NCBI RefSeq assembly: GCF_029027965.1 | Contig: NZ_CP119082.1 | Coordinates: 600,001-664,000, forward strand | DNA from: Paracoccus sp. S3-43 | GTDB taxonomy: Bacteria > Pseudomonadota > Alphaproteobacteria > Rhodobacterales > Rhodobacteraceae | DNA: 64,000 bases | Direction of reading: 5' to 3' | Shown here: piece by piece, positions 9,990 to 20,171 of the stretch | How the letters are laid out: each line of letters begins with the position of its first letter | Numbering within the stretch: the first letter of the stretch is position 1 | Notes under the pieces: generated by a model | What the model was told of the DNA's origin: nothing | The model's database searches: none | The model's input: the letters and a program-made list of their open reading frames with translations, nothing else | Position numbers and translations under genes: made by a program

Positions 9990-10730
9990 TCAGCGCCCCA
10001 GATAGACTTCGATCACGTCGGGATTGCGGGTCACATGGTCCAGCGACCCCTCGGCCAGGACGGCGCCCTGGTGCAGCACCGTCACCTTGCAGTTCAGGCG
10101 GCGCACGAAATCCATGTCATGTTCCACCACCACCACCGCGCGACTCTCGGCCAGCCGGACCAGCAGCGCCGTGGTCTGCTCGCGTTCCGCCAGCGTCATC
10201 CCGGCGGCGGGTTCGTCGACCAGCAGCAGGCGGGGTTCCTGGGCCAGCAGCATCCCGATCTCCAGCCATTGCTTCTGGCCGTGCGACAGTTCGCCCGCCT
10301 TGCGCGCGATCTGCGGGGCAAGGCCCACGTCCGAGGCCAGTTCGGCCACGCGGGCCTGCGACTCTGCCGAGGGCCGCCAGCCCAGCACCGCAAAGGGGCT
10401 GCGCTTGGCCTTCAGCGCCATGGTCAGGTTGTCCGCGACGGTCTGATCCTCGAAGACGGTGGGGCGCTGGAACTTGCGGCCGATGCCCTCGCGGGCGATC
10501 TGTGCCTCGTTCATGCGCAGCAGGGATTTCGGCGGCGTCCCGAAGGTCACGTCGCCCGCGTCGGGGCGGGTCTTGCCGGTCACGATGTCCATGAAGGTGG
10601 TCTTGCCCGCGCCGTTCGGGCCGATCACCGCGCGCAGTTCCGTCGCGCCGATGTTGAAGGACAGGTTGTCGATGGCCCGGAAGCCGTCGAAGCTGACGGA
10701 AATCCCGTCCACCTCCAAGAGCGCGCTCAT
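9990..10730 (-). CDS. urtD: Urea ABC transporter ATP-binding protein UrtD
   Basis: LivG-like ATPase of the urea importer. 246 residues from ATG 10730, which overlaps the urtC stop (ATGA) and is therefore preferred to the much longer open frame upstream. Walker A GPNGAGKTTFMDIVTGKT (about residues 35-52); the KT-R-P-DAGDV continuation is typical of UrtD. Signature LSHGQKQWLEIGMLL (the SHGQKQWLEI variant distinguishes UrtD from LivG), Walker B LLLVDEPAAGMT. Works as a heterodimer with UrtE on the UrtB/UrtC permeases. Confidence 0.95.
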   Translation of the reverse strand: MSALLEVDGISVSFDGFRAIDNLSFNIGATELRAVIGPNGAGKTTFMDIVTGKTRPDAGDVTFGTPPKSLLRMNEAQIAREGIGRKFQRPTVFEDQTVADNLTMALKAKRSPFAVLGWRPSAESQARVAELASDVGLAPQIARKAGELSHGQKQWLEIGMLLAQEPRLLLVDEPAAGMTLAEREQTTALLVRLAESRAVVVVEHDMDFVRRLNCKVTVLHQGAVLAEGSLDHVTRNPDVIEVYLGR

Positions 10731-11935
10731 GCCTGGGCCTCCTTGGCCTGCGGTTCGGGGGCGGGGACGCGGCGTAGCGGGGACAGGCGGTCGAAGAGGC
10801 CCGCGATGCCCTGGGGCGCGAACAGCGTGACCAGCACGAAGCCCAGGCCAAGCGCCACCTGCCACCAGTCCACCCAGTTGACCGTGTATCCCGGCAGGCG
10901 GATCGCGGGCGCCCGCCCGCCGGTGAACCAGCTTGACAGCAGCGACACGACCACCGCGCCGATGATCGCGCCATACAGCCTGCCGCGCCCGCCGATGGCG
11001 ACCCAGACCGCCAGATAGATCGAGGCGATGGGCATCAGTTCCGCCGGGTTGATGATCCCGGCCTGCGGATAATACAGCGCCCCGGCAACAGCGGTCAGCA
11101 TCGCGGCCAGGGTGAAGACGGCCAGCTTGAAGCGCTCGACCGGATAGCCCAGGAAGCGGACGCGGGTCTCGTCGTCGCGGATGGCGCGGATCACGCTGCC
11201 GAACTTGCCGCTGACCACCCAGGCGGCCAGGACATAGGCCAGCCCGAGCGCGGCGGCCGAGGCCCACAGGAACCAGACCGACAGCGTGGCCTGATCGACC
11301 CCGTCCAGGCCGGGGATGTTCTGCAAGCCCGACAGACCGTTATTGCCGCGAAAGCCGCTGTCGTTCTGGAACAGCCACAGCGCCAGGGCCAGGGTCATCG
11401 CCTGGGTCAGGATCGACAGGTAGACGCCGTTGACGCGGCTGCGGAAGGCCAGCCAGCCGAAGACCAGGGCCAGCAGGCCCGGCACCGCGACGACCAGCAG
11501 CAGTTGCAGCGGCAGCGAATGGGCGAAGGACCAGACCAGCGGCAGGTCCGACGATCCGACCACGCCGAAGATCTGGTTGGCGACGCCCTCCTGCAATTCG
11601 GCAGGCGTGGGCGGGATCGGGTTCCGGGCCATGCTGGCGGCGACGATGGCTTCGGTGCGCGCATACATCAGCCATTGCCCGATCAGATAGCCGCCAAGCG
11701 CGAAGAAGGCCATCTGCCCCAGCGACAGGATGCCCAGGTATCCCCAGACCAGATCCATCGCCACCGCCGCCAGCGCCAGGCACAGCGTCTTGCCCAGCAC
11801 CTTGACCATCGAGGTGGGCACCGCCCCGCTGCCATGGGCAGGACCAAGCAGCGTGACGGCGACCGTGAACACCGCCAGCACCGCCAGCACGATCAGGATC
11901 GAGGGATTCTTCAGGATGAAGGGTTTGCGGGTCAT
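10727..11935 (-). CDS. urtC: Urea ABC transporter permease UrtC
   Basis: LivM-like inner-membrane permease of the urea importer. 402 residues with about ten hydrophobic helices; the family stretch LGYLGILSLGQMAFFALGGY-like region (about residues 65-84) and LLSSWFTGGRA ... GYTVNWVDWWQVALG near the C-terminus support UrtC. The EAA-like coupling loop is in the ...AIRDDETRVRFLGYPVERFK segment (about 245-265). Follows urtB by one base and overlaps urtD by four. Confidence 0.95.
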   Translation of the reverse strand: MTRKPFILKNPSILIVLAVLAVFTVAVTLLGPAHGSGAVPTSMVKVLGKTLCLALAAVAMDLVWGYLGILSLGQMAFFALGGYLIGQWLMYARTEAIVAASMARNPIPPTPAELQEGVANQIFGVVGSSDLPLVWSFAHSLPLQLLLVVAVPGLLALVFGWLAFRSRVNGVYLSILTQAMTLALALWLFQNDSGFRGNNGLSGLQNIPGLDGVDQATLSVWFLWASAAALGLAYVLAAWVVSGKFGSVIRAIRDDETRVRFLGYPVERFKLAVFTLAAMLTAVAGALYYPQAGIINPAELMPIASIYLAVWVAIGGRGRLYGAIIGAVVVSLLSSWFTGGRAPAIRLPGYTVNWVDWWQVALGLGFVLVTLFAPQGIAGLFDRLSPLRRVPAPEPQAKEAQA

Positions 11936-11936
11936 G

Positions 11937-13853
11937 TCACGCCTCGGCTGCGCGACCGCGCTGCGGGATGATGCCGCGCGGACGGAACTGGATGAAGATC
12001 ACGATGAACAGGATCATGAAGGTCTGCGCCGCCAGCGTGTTCGAGGGGTTGAAGGACTCGATCACCTTGGACACCACGCCGATCAGCCCCGCGCCCGCCA
12101 GCGTGCCCCAGATAGTGCCGACCCCGCCCACGACCACGGTCATGAAGCTCTGCACGATGTATTGCTGGCCCAGTTCGGAGGTGACCTGCGCGAAGAGGCC
12201 GATGGCGACGCCCGCGATCCCCGCGATGCCCGACCCGAGGCCGAAGGTCATCATGGCGATGCGGTCGGGGTTGATTCCCATCGATGCCGCCATGCCGGGG
12301 TTCTGGGTCACGGCGCGAACCTCCAGCCCCAGCCGGGTGCGCTTCATGATGAACAGGAACAGGCCCAGGAACAGCAGGGCCAGCACGAAGATCGCCACCC
12401 GGATCGAGGAGATCGAGATCACGTCGTTCACGGTGATCGCGCCTTCCAGCCAGGCGGGCGCGGTCAGCGGCCGGGCCTGGGTGCCGAAGATGTTCTTGGC
12501 CAGCTGTTGCAGCGCGATGGAGACGCCGAAGGTCGCCAGCAGCGTCTCCAGCGGGCGGTTCGCCAGATGCCGGATGACCAGGCGATACAGCAGCACCCCC
12601 GCCCCGAAGGTCACGGCGAAGGCCAGCGGCAGCGCGACGACCAGCGACAGGGTGCGGTCGGCGATCAGCGTCTGGGTGACATAGCCGGTATAGGCGCCCA
12701 TCATGATGAATTCGCCATGCGCCATGTTGATGACGCGCATCACGCCGAAGGTGATCGCCAGCCCGATCGCCGCCAGGAAATAGATCGAGGCCAGCGACAG
12801 CGCGTCCAGCCCCAGGTCGATCCCGGTCATCGCCGCCAGCCGCACCTGCGCGCGCCGTTCGGCGGCGCGGGCGGCATCCGTCACGGCGGGATCGGGTTCG
12901 GCATAGACCTCGAAGAAGCGGTTCGCGGCCAGGGCGGCTTCGGCCTCGGCATCGGTGGCGGCGGGGGGAGCGGCGCCTGCGGCCTCCAGCGCCTCATAGG
13001 CGCGGTCGCGGGCCGCGGGGTCGTCCAGATCGGCGACGGGGACGCCGCCGACCGCGCCGGCCACGATATTGGCGGCCAGGGCGTTGCGCTGATCGGCGGG
13101 GGTCAGGCGGGGTTGCAGCGTGCCGTTCGCGGTCAGCAGGGCGATGGCGGCCTCTCGCGGGAAATCGCCGCCGATGGTCATTTCGCGGGCGATATTGGCC
13201 TGCGGTTCGGTGGCCGAGGCGATGCGCGTCGTCGCCAGCAGCGGGTTCAGCGCGGCGCGGAAATCCAGCCCCACATCGCCCGCCAGGCTGTCGATGGCCG
13301 CGACTCGGGCCGCCGGGTCGGGGTCGAAGCGAATCGCCAGCAGGGTGGTCACGCGGTCGCGCTGCGCAGCAAGCGCCGGATCCTGTTCGGGCGGTGATGC
13401 ACGAAGCGCCTCCAGATGATCGGCGGTGCCGTCGCGGGCGATGCTGGCCAGGGCGGCGGCACGGCGGGCCGGATCGGGGCTGGAAATCTCGCCCGCGACC
13501 AGGGCCGATTCGATGACGCCGCGCACGCCGGAATTGGGGCGCAGCATCTTCGGATCGGCGCCCGGCACCGCCGCGCCGGTCGCGGCGTCGCGGGCGCTGT
13601 CGCCATCCACGATCAGCAGCCGCCCGTCATCGGTCACGCCAAGCGCGCGGTTGGCCCAGGCAGACAGCAGCGCCAGCCCCTCGGGTCCGGTGGCGGCGAT
13701 CTCGGCCACCAGCGGCCCGACCGTGCGGCGCGAGGGTTTTTCGATCTGGTCCAGGTTCTGCGCGATCACCGCCTCCAACGCGGGATTGGCGGCGGCCGGA
13801 AGGGCCAGGCACAGCGTCAGGACAAGGGCGATCAGCGGGCGGATCATGGGCAC
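11937..13853 (-). CDS. urtB: Urea ABC transporter permease UrtB with long periplasmic N-terminal extension
   Basis: LivH-like permease forming the urea channel with UrtC. 638 residues, more than twice a plain LivH permease (~290). Residues 1-22 are a signal peptide (LALPAAANP); about residues 23-330 form a soluble, alanine-rich helical region with repeat-like segments (GPLVAEIAATGPEGLALL, PDPARRAAALASIARDG, DPDPAARVAAIDSLAGD) that resemble HEAT-type helical repeats. The permease begins near LDALSLASIYFLAAIGLAIT (about 345) and holds the family GEFIMMGAYTGYV segment. Extended UrtB proteins are known, but the function of the extension is not. Start at 13853 or the next ATG six bases on. Confidence 0.92.
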   Translation of the reverse strand: MPMIRPLIALVLTLCLALPAAANPALEAVIAQNLDQIEKPSRRTVGPLVAEIAATGPEGLALLSAWANRALGVTDDGRLLIVDGDSARDAATGAAVPGADPKMLRPNSGVRGVIESALVAGEISSPDPARRAAALASIARDGTADHLEALRASPPEQDPALAAQRDRVTTLLAIRFDPDPAARVAAIDSLAGDVGLDFRAALNPLLATTRIASATEPQANIAREMTIGGDFPREAAIALLTANGTLQPRLTPADQRNALAANIVAGAVGGVPVADLDDPAARDRAYEALEAAGAAPPAATDAEAEAALAANRFFEVYAEPDPAVTDAARAAERRAQVRLAAMTGIDLGLDALSLASIYFLAAIGLAITFGVMRVINMAHGEFIMMGAYTGYVTQTLIADRTLSLVVALPLAFAVTFGAGVLLYRLVIRHLANRPLETLLATFGVSIALQQLAKNIFGTQARPLTAPAWLEGAITVNDVISISSIRVAIFVLALLFLGLFLFIMKRTRLGLEVRAVTQNPGMAASMGINPDRIAMMTFGLGSGIAGIAGVAIGLFAQVTSELGQQYIVQSFMTVVVGGVGTIWGTLAGAGLIGVVSKVIESFNPSNTLAAQTFMILFIVIFIQFRPRGIIPQRGRAAEA

Positions 13854-13895
13854 GTTCCCGGCAAAAGGGGGGCGGCGAAACCGCCCCCGAAAGGA

Positions 13896-15179
13896 TCAAT
13901 AGTTCGACTGGACCTGCACGCAGCTGCTGGTTTCGGTGTTGAACATGCCGCAATCCTTGCCCGGCCAGTCGGCGTCCAGCTTGGCCGATTCGGGCAGGAA
14001 GTCGGTCCAGGCGTCGCCGGGCACCGGCTCGGTCTGGCTGACGATGTCGAACTGGCCGTCCTCGCGGATCTCGCCGATCAGGACAGGCTTGGTCAGGTGG
14101 TGGTTCGGCAGGATGGTGGCGGTGCCGCCGGTCAGGTTCGGCACCTCGACGCCGACGATGGCGTCCAGCACCGGATCGACATCGGTGGTGCCGGCCTTTT
14201 CGACCGCCGAGACCCAGGCGTTGAAGCCGATCATCGTGGCTTCCATCGGGTCGTTGGTCACGCGCTTGTCGTCGCCGATGAACGTCTTCCATTCCTCGAT
14301 GAAGGCGGTATTGGCGTCGGACTCGGCGCTTTGGAAATAGTTCCAGGCGGCCAGATGCCCCACCAGGTTGGTCGTATCCAGGCCCGCCAGTTCCTCTTCG
14401 CCCACGGAAAACGCCATCACCGGGATGTCGTCGGCGCTGACACCCGCCGCCGCCAGTTCCTTGTAGAAGCCCACATTGGCGTCGCCGTTGATGGTCGACA
14501 CCACGCCGACCTTCTTGCCGTCCGCGCCAAGCGCCACCACATCGGCGACGATCTTGGACCAGTCGGAATGGCCGAAAGGGGTGTAATTGACGAAGATGTC
14601 GCCTGCCGCGACGCCCTTGCCCTTCAGATAGGCGTCCAGGATGTTGTTCGTGGTGCGCGGATAGACGTAATCGGTGCCCAGCAGCGCCCATTTCTCGACG
14701 CCCAGTTCCTCGGCCATGTAATCCACCGCCGGGATCGCCTGCTGGTTCGGCGCGGCGCCGGTATAGATGACGTTTTTCGAGGATTCCTCGCCTTCATACT
14801 GGACCGGATAGAACAGCAGCCCGTTCAGTTCCTCGATCACCGGCAGCACGGATTTGCGGCTGACGCTGGTCCAGCAGCCGAAGATCGCGTCCACGTCGCT
14901 GACGGTCAGCAATTCGCGCGCCTTTTCGGCGAACAGCGGCCAGTCGGATGCCGGGTCCACCACCACGGCCTCGATGGGTCGGCCCAGCAGCCCGCCCTTG
15001 GCGTTCTGCTGTTCGACCATCATCAGGACCGTGTCCTTCAGCGTGGTTTCCGAAATCGCCATGGTGCCCGACAGCGAATGCAGCACCCCGATCTTGATCG
15101 GTTCGCCTTCCTGCGCCATCGCGCCCGTTGCCAATGCCATGGCGGTGGTCAGCGCCAGCATCGCAGAGAGTTTTCTCAT
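13896..15179 (-). CDS. urtA: Urea ABC transporter substrate-binding protein UrtA
   Basis: Periplasmic binding protein delivering urea to UrtBC. 427 residues with signal peptide (MRKLSAMLALTTAMALATGAMAQ). Family landmarks: IKIGVLHSLSGTMAISE, GCWTSVSRKSVLPVIEE, NGLLFYPVQYEGEESSKNV, GAAPNQQAIPAVDY and GTDYVYPRTTN. The ATG at 15179 is preferred to the one three bases upstream because the GGAAGG ribosome binding site is then 5 bases away. It lies 186 bases downstream of ureG, so it may have its own promoter or be read through from the urease genes. Confidence 0.96.
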   Translation of the reverse strand: MRKLSAMLALTTAMALATGAMAQEGEPIKIGVLHSLSGTMAISETTLKDTVLMMVEQQNAKGGLLGRPIEAVVVDPASDWPLFAEKARELLTVSDVDAIFGCWTSVSRKSVLPVIEELNGLLFYPVQYEGEESSKNVIYTGAAPNQQAIPAVDYMAEELGVEKWALLGTDYVYPRTTNNILDAYLKGKGVAAGDIFVNYTPFGHSDWSKIVADVVALGADGKKVGVVSTINGDANVGFYKELAAAGVSADDIPVMAFSVGEEELAGLDTTNLVGHLAAWNYFQSAESDANTAFIEEWKTFIGDDKRVTNDPMEATMIGFNAWVSAVEKAGTTDVDPVLDAIVGVEVPNLTGGTATILPNHHLTKPVLIGEIREDGQFDIVSQTEPVPGDAWTDFLPESAKLDADWPGKDCGMFNTETSSCVQVQSNY

Positions 15180-15365
15180 CATCACCTTCCCCGGCCGTTC
15201 GGCCCATGTCCCTGTTGTTCGGTGAAGGCGGAGGGCCTTCGCAGGTGCAGCAAGCCGGGTTTTCGGCGGGCTGAACAGGTTTTGGGCAGGTTGGGGGCAG
15301 GGGAATGCGGAAAGTGGCTGCGGCGCGGGCAGGATGCCGGGCACCTGCCTTCAACGCGGGCAGAG

Positions 15366-15989
15366 TCAGGCCGGGCGGGGCCGCAAGCCGCCCTGGTCGA
15401 TCAGGAAATCGACGATCTGATCGACGCCCCCGCCATGGCGCAGTTGCGCCATGACCACCGGCCGGGCACCGCGCGCGGCCCGCGCATCGCCTTCCAGCAG
15501 CGCCGCGTCCACGCCGACATGCGGCGCAAGGTCGGTCTTGTTCACCACCAGCAGATCCGAGCGCGCCAGCCCCGGCCCGCGCTTGCGGGGGATGTCCTGG
15601 CCCGCCGCCGTGTCGATGACATAGATCGTCAGATCGGCCAGTTCGGGCGAGAAGGTCGCGGCCAGGTTGTCGCCGCCCGATTCGATCAGCACCAGATCCA
15701 GGTCCGGAAAGGCCGCGTTCAGGTCGGCGATGGCGGCCAGGTTGATGCTGGCGTCCTCGCGGATCGCGGTATGGGGGCAGCCGCCGGTCTCGACCCCCCG
15801 GATCCGTTCGGCGGGCAGCACCTGGGCGCGCATCAGCGCCTCGGCATCCTCGCGGGTATAGATGTCGTTGGTGACGACCGCCATCGACAGGCGCGGGGCC
15901 AGGGCGCGGGCCAGCTGTTCGGTCAGCGTGGTCTTGCCCGCGCCGACCGGGCCGCCGATGCCGACGCGCAAGGGTCCGTTGCTGGTCAT
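15366..15989 (-). CDS. ureG: Urease accessory GTPase UreG
   Basis: SIMIBI-class GTPase that delivers nickel to apo-urease with UreD and UreF. 207 residues, normal length. P-loop [13 protein letters not shown] (about residues 10-22), nickel-binding CPH motif in [15 protein letters not shown] (about 66-80), ESGG switch and NKTD specificity motif (about 150). Its ATG overlaps the ureF stop by four bases, so the two are probably translationally coupled. Confidence 0.97.
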   Translation of the reverse strand: MTSNGPLRVGIGGPVGAGKTTLTEQLARALAPRLSMAVVTNDIYTREDAEALMRAQVLPAERIRGVETGGCPHTAIREDASINLAAIADLNAAFPDLDLVLIESGGDNLAATFSPELADLTIYVIDTAAGQDIPRKRGPGLARSDLLVVNKTDLAPHVGVDAALLEGDARAARGARPVVMAQLRHGGGVDQIVDFLIDQGGLRPRPA

Positions 15990-16639
15990 GATCGGAAAAT
16001 CCTCGTGGTCATGGTTTCGTGGCGCATGGCGGCGATATCCGCGCCCCAGGCGGCGCTGGCAAGGTCGTCCTGGGTGGCGGCGGCGGCGCGGGCGGCGGCG
16101 GCCAGGATCGCCGGTTGCAGGGTGGCCAGCATCCGCTGTCCCTCGACCGGGCCAAGCGGCAGGAAGCGGACCGCGGCGCTGATCAGGGCGGCGGCCTGGG
16201 CTTGCAGGAAGGCCGCGATGATGTCCGGGCGTGGCAGGGCCATGTCGGCGCAGGCCCGGCCGAGGGCCACCGGCAGCGCGGCGGCGGGCTGCGCGCTGTC
16301 CGTCAGCGCGGCGATATTGGCGGCGAAGGCCGTGCCCTGTTCCACGGTTTCCGCCAGACGCTGCGAGGTCAGGCAGGCGGCGCGGGCCAGATCGTCAAGC
16401 GCCGCGTGATCGGCGGCGCGCAGGGACAGGGACAGCAGCACGGCATCGGTCCAGCCCGCGCCGTGATCCAGCCAGTCGGCCAGCCATCGCGGCAGGGTGG
16501 CGCGGGTGACGAGGCCCGCCTCCATCGCGGATTCCAGACCCTGCGACCAGGCGAAGCCGCCGACCGGAAAGGCCGGCGACAGGTATTGCGTCAGCCGCAG
16601 CCGCGCGATCTCAGGCGGCGTGATTGTCGGGCAGGTCAT
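15986..16639 (-). CDS. ureF: Urease accessory protein UreF
   Basis: Chaperone that bridges UreD and UreG during insertion of nickel into urease. 217 residues from ATG 16639. The family motif [17 protein letters not shown] is at about residues 20-36, as expected near the N-terminus. This start lies 29 bases inside the 3' end of ureE; longer frames upstream would translate the ureE histidine-tail DNA in another phase (a run of Met/Thr) and are not credible. Confidence 0.93.
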   Translation of the reverse strand: MTCPTITPPEIARLRLTQYLSPAFPVGGFAWSQGLESAMEAGLVTRATLPRWLADWLDHGAGWTDAVLLSLSLRAADHAALDDLARAACLTSQRLAETVEQGTAFAANIAALTDSAQPAAALPVALGRACADMALPRPDIIAAFLQAQAAALISAAVRFLPLGPVEGQRMLATLQPAILAAAARAAAATQDDLASAAWGADIAAMRHETMTTRIFRS

Positions 16640-17144
16640 TCTTGGCGACAAGCGGGGGCGCGGGGCTGGCGTGCCCATGGTCATGGTCATGGTCGTGCCC
16701 GTGGTCATGCCCGTGATCGTGGCCGAAGGTCCGGCCATGGCCATAGGCGCCGCCTTCGGGCCGGAAGGGCAGATCCTTGTGGCAGATCTCGGCGCCCAGC
16801 TTGCGCAGCATCGCCTCCAGCACGTGGTCCTGGCGGATGACCAGGCGGTCGGCCTCGATCCGGCAGGGGGTGTGGCGGTTGCCGATATGCCAGGCGAGGC
16901 GGGCCAGGTGGCCGCGAATGACCATCACCGGCTCGGGCTTGGCGCGCACGACGATCTGGCGGCCGTCCGACAGCTCGAACGCGTCGCCGTCTTCCAGGCT
17001 GGTGGTTTCCGGCAGGTCCACCAGGAAGTCGCCGGCGCTGCTGGCCAGCTTCCTGCGCCGCAGCAGGCGGCCTTCGTAATCCAGCGAGACCTCTCCGTCG
17101 AAAGGCGCGGGGGCGTTGCGGATGATGCTGGTGGCGATGATCAT
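16611..17144 (-). CDS. ureE: Urease accessory nickel metallochaperone UreE with histidine-rich tail
   Basis: Dimeric nickel carrier passing Ni to UreG. 177 residues: N-terminal peptide-binding domain (about 1-75), C-terminal metal domain with HIGNRHTPCRIE (about 95-106) and DHVLEAMLRKLGA, then a tail from about residue 137 with roughly 11 His in alternating HD/HG pairs. Such tails bind several extra Ni ions and act as a nickel reserve in UreE proteins. It follows ureC by 16 bases and overlaps ureF by 29. Confidence 0.96.
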   Translation of the reverse strand: MIIATSIIRNAPAPFDGEVSLDYEGRLLRRRKLASSAGDFLVDLPETTSLEDGDAFELSDGRQIVVRAKPEPVMVIRGHLARLAWHIGNRHTPCRIEADRLVIRQDHVLEAMLRKLGAEICHKDLPFRPEGGAYGHGRTFGHDHGHDHGHDHDHDHGHASPAPPLVAKNDLPDNHAA

Positions 17145-17160
17145 GATTTGGTCCTCCCTC

Positions 17161-18846
17161 TTAGAAAAGGAAATAGCGTTGGGCCATCGGCAGTTCCGTC
17201 GCAGGCTCGCAGGTCAGCAGTTCTCCATCGGCGCGGACCTCGTAGGTCTCGGGATCGACCTCGATCGCGGGCATGGCGGCGTTCAGAACCATGTCGGATT
17301 TGCCGATATTCCGGGTGTTTTCGACGGCGACCAGGGTCTTGTTCAGGCCGTCCCCCGCGCCGTCTTCCAGCCCCGCCTTCGAGACGAACAGCGCCGAGGC
17401 GCGGCCGGTATGGCCCCACATCGGGCGCGAGAAGATCGGCTGGACGGGGATCGAGCCGTTCGGATCGCCCATCTGCGCCACGCTGATCTGGCCGCCGACC
17501 AGCACCATTTCCGGCTTGACGCCGAAGAAGGCGGGCGACCACAGGACCAGGTCGGCGCGCTTGCCGGGGGTGACGCTGCCGATATGGGCGCTGACGCCAT
17601 GGGCGATGGCCGGGTTGATGGTGTATTTCGCGATGTATCGCCGGGCGCGCAGGTTGTCGTTTTCTCCTTGTTCATCGGGCAACCGGCCCCGCTGGCGGCG
17701 CATCTTGTGGGCCGTCTGCCAGGTGCGGATGATGACCTCTCCGATCCGGCCCATCGCCTGGCTGTCCGAGGAAATCACCGAAAACGCGCCCAGGTCGTGC
17801 AGGATATCCTCGGCCGCGATGGTTTCCCGCCGGATGCGCGATTCGGCGAAGGCCACATCCTCGGGGACGCGCCGGTCGAGATGGTGGCACACCATCAGCA
17901 TGTCGAGATGTTCCTCGATGGTGTTGCCGGTATAGGGGCGGGTCGGGTTGGTCGATGAGGGCAGCACGTTCGCCATGCCGACCATGCGGATGATGTCGGG
18001 GGCATGGCCGCCGCCCGCGCCCTCGGTGTGATAGGCGTGGATGGTGCGGCCGGCGATGGCGGCCATCGTGTCCTCGACGAAACCGGATTCGTTCAGCGTG
18101 TCGGTATGGATCATCACCTGCACGTCCATCGCGTCGGCCACGGTCAGGCAGCAGTCGATGGCGGCGGGGGTGGTGCCCCAGTCCTCGTGCAGCTTCAGCG
18201 CGCAGGCACCGGCGCGGACCTGTTCCAGCAGCGCCTCGGGGCGCGAGGCATTGCCCTTGCCCGCGATGCCGATGTTGACGGGCAGGTCCGCGCAGGCCTC
18301 CATCATCCGGGCGATGTGCCAGGGGCCGGGGGTGCAGGTGGTGGCCAGCGTCCCATGCGCGGGGCCGGTGCCGCCGCCCAGCAGCGTGGTGACGCCGGAA
18401 TGGATCGCATGGTCCACCTGCTGCGGGCAGATGTAATGGATATGGCAGTCGAAGCCGCCGGGGGTGAGGATGCGCCCCTCGCCGGCGATGATCTCGGTCC
18501 CCGGTCCGATGACAAGGGTGACGCCGGGTTGCGTATCGGGATTGCCCGCCTTGCCGATGCCGGCGATGCGGCCGTCGCGAAGGCCCACATCGGCCTTGGT
18601 GATCCCCTGATGGTCGAAGACCACGACGCCGGTGATTACGGTATCCATGGCCCCGTCCGCGCGCGTCGCCTGCGACTGGCCCATGCCGTCGCGGACGACC
18701 TTGCCGCCGCCGAACTTCACCTCTTCGCCGGGGATGGTCAGGTCGCGCTCGACCTCGATCAGCAATTCGGTATCGGCCAGGCGGATGCGGTCGCCGGTGG
18801 TCGGGCCGTAAAGGGCGGCATAGTCGGCGCGGGAGAGTTGGGTCAT
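17161..18846 (-). CDS. ureC: Urease alpha subunit UreC (catalytic)
   Basis: Catalytic subunit: hydrolyses urea to ammonia and carbamate at a dinuclear nickel site. 561 residues (family ~567-570). Nickel ligands HIH at about 135-137, the carbamylated lysine in ALKLHEDWG (Lys about 218), further ligand His in [11 protein letters not shown], and flap residues in [13 protein letters not shown] (about 320). The N-terminus [16 protein letters not shown] is canonical. Unusually for an urease operon, 130 bases separate ureB from ureC. Confidence 0.98.
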   Translation of the reverse strand: MTQLSRADYAALYGPTTGDRIRLADTELLIEVERDLTIPGEEVKFGGGKVVRDGMGQSQATRADGAMDTVITGVVVFDHQGITKADVGLRDGRIAGIGKAGNPDTQPGVTLVIGPGTEIIAGEGRILTPGGFDCHIHYICPQQVDHAIHSGVTTLLGGGTGPAHGTLATTCTPGPWHIARMMEACADLPVNIGIAGKGNASRPEALLEQVRAGACALKLHEDWGTTPAAIDCCLTVADAMDVQVMIHTDTLNESGFVEDTMAAIAGRTIHAYHTEGAGGGHAPDIIRMVGMANVLPSSTNPTRPYTGNTIEEHLDMLMVCHHLDRRVPEDVAFAESRIRRETIAAEDILHDLGAFSVISSDSQAMGRIGEVIIRTWQTAHKMRRQRGRLPDEQGENDNLRARRYIAKYTINPAIAHGVSAHIGSVTPGKRADLVLWSPAFFGVKPEMVLVGGQISVAQMGDPNGSIPVQPIFSRPMWGHTGRASALFVSKAGLEDGAGDGLNKTLVAVENTRNIGKSDMVLNAAMPAIEVDPETYEVRADGELLTCEPATELPMAQRYFLF

Positions 18847-18976
18847 GTCAGCGTCTTTGGCTGGGGGCTGGGGGCTGAGCGCACAGGGCAGCGGCCGCCC
18901 GGTGGGGCGGTCGGGCGCTGCCCGGCGGTGCCTGCGGCAGCTTGATTCGGGGCGGGTGCATCGTGGAAGCGTTCAA
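18847..18976 (-). other. 130-base G-rich gap between ureB and ureC
   Basis: No reading frame here resembles a protein. On the plus strand it has a short direct repeat (CTGGGGG twice, then CTGAG) near 18862-18880 and runs of GGGCGGCGGCC type. It may be residue of a lost small gene or a spacer; no terminator or promoter can be supported. Confidence 0.5.
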
Positions 18977-19297
18977 TCACAGCGCCCCCATCACATCCTT
19001 GCGGAAGCCCTGCACCACCCGGTCGCCGGCATAGGGGATCAGGCGCACCTCCCTCGACTGGCCCGGCTCGAACCGGACGGCGGTGCCGGCGGGGATCGAC
19101 AGGCGCATTCCGCGCGCCGCCGCGCGGTCGAAGCGCAGGGCGGGATTGGCCTCGGTGAAATGATAATGGCTGCCGACCTGGATCGGGCGGTCGCCGGTAT
19201 TGGCGACCATCAGCGTGATCGGCTGGCGGCCCGCGTTCAGGGTGATCTCGCCGTCCGCGGGAAGGATTTCGCCCGGAATGAGAACAAAGGGGATCAT
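18977..19297 (-). CDS. ureB: Urease beta subunit UreB
   Basis: Small structural subunit of the (UreABC)3 enzyme. 106 residues, usual length. Family start [18 protein letters not shown] and the signature [24 protein letters not shown] are clear, as is [13 protein letters not shown] at the C-terminus. Lies directly after ureJ, its ATG sitting just ahead of the ureJ stop in genome order (ureJ ends at 19298). Confidence 0.98.
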   Translation of the reverse strand: MIPFVLIPGEILPADGEITLNAGRQPITLMVANTGDRPIQVGSHYHFTEANPALRFDRAAARGMRLSIPAGTAVRFEPGQSREVRLIPYAGDRVVQGFRKDVMGAL

Positions 19298-19851
19298 TCA
19301 GCCCCCCATCGCCAGCACAAGGCCCGCCGCGGCGGTGCCGCCGCCCAGACCCCGCAGCAGCGCGCCGTGTGAGGCGGCCTTGCCCAGGGCGATCCCCGCC
19401 AGATGCAGCGCCATCGTCGCCACGGCGAAGCCGACCGCATAGAGGGCCAGCCCCTGCGCCGGGCCTTCGGCCCCATGCGCCCAGCCATGGGCGAAGCCGA
19501 AGACCGCCACGCCCGGCAGCAGCACCGCCAGCGGCAGGCGGGCAGCCATCGCGACAAGCGCGCCCAGGATGATGACGGATGCCAGGATCATCGGCTCGAC
19601 CCCCGGAAAGGCCATCCCGGCATAACCGGCCAGCCCGCCCGCGATCATGCCGCCGACGAAGGCCAGGGGCAGCGCCCAGAGCGCGCGGCCGCCGATCTGC
19701 GCCGCCAGCAGGCCAAGCGCGACCATCGCCAGCAGGTGATCGGCGCCGCCCAGGGGATGGAGCAGGCCGGACAGGAACTGGCCCTGATCGTGATGGCCGG
19801 GATGGGCCAGGGCGGCCTGCGGCAGAAGAAGGGCGGCAAGGGCAAGTCGTT

Positions 19852-19855
<4 letters not shown>
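19298..19855 (-). CDS. ureJ: HupE/UreJ-family nickel permease
   Basis: Membrane protein of the HupE/UreJ family, implicated in nickel uptake for urease or hydrogenase; here urease by context. 185 residues with a signal peptide ([10 protein letters not shown]) followed by the family motif [10 protein letters not shown] ... [19 protein letters not shown] (histidines that may bind Ni) and about six helices. The ATG overlaps the ureA stop by four bases. Insertion of ureJ between ureA and ureB is a layout seen in Rhodobacteraceae urease operons. Confidence 0.9.
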
Positions 19856-20169
<314 letters not shown>

Positions 20170-20171
20170 CG

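Noticed and set aside
13416..16409. Long plus-strand frame (997 codons) across urtA, ureG and ureF
   Set aside because: It is the antisense shadow of recognised urea genes; no start signal, and low-complexity His/Gly/Arg composition.
16660..16740. HDHGHD-coding repeat in ureE as a tandem DNA repeat or mobile sequence
   Set aside because: Irregular codons and a known histidine-tail function explain it; it is protein-level repetition.
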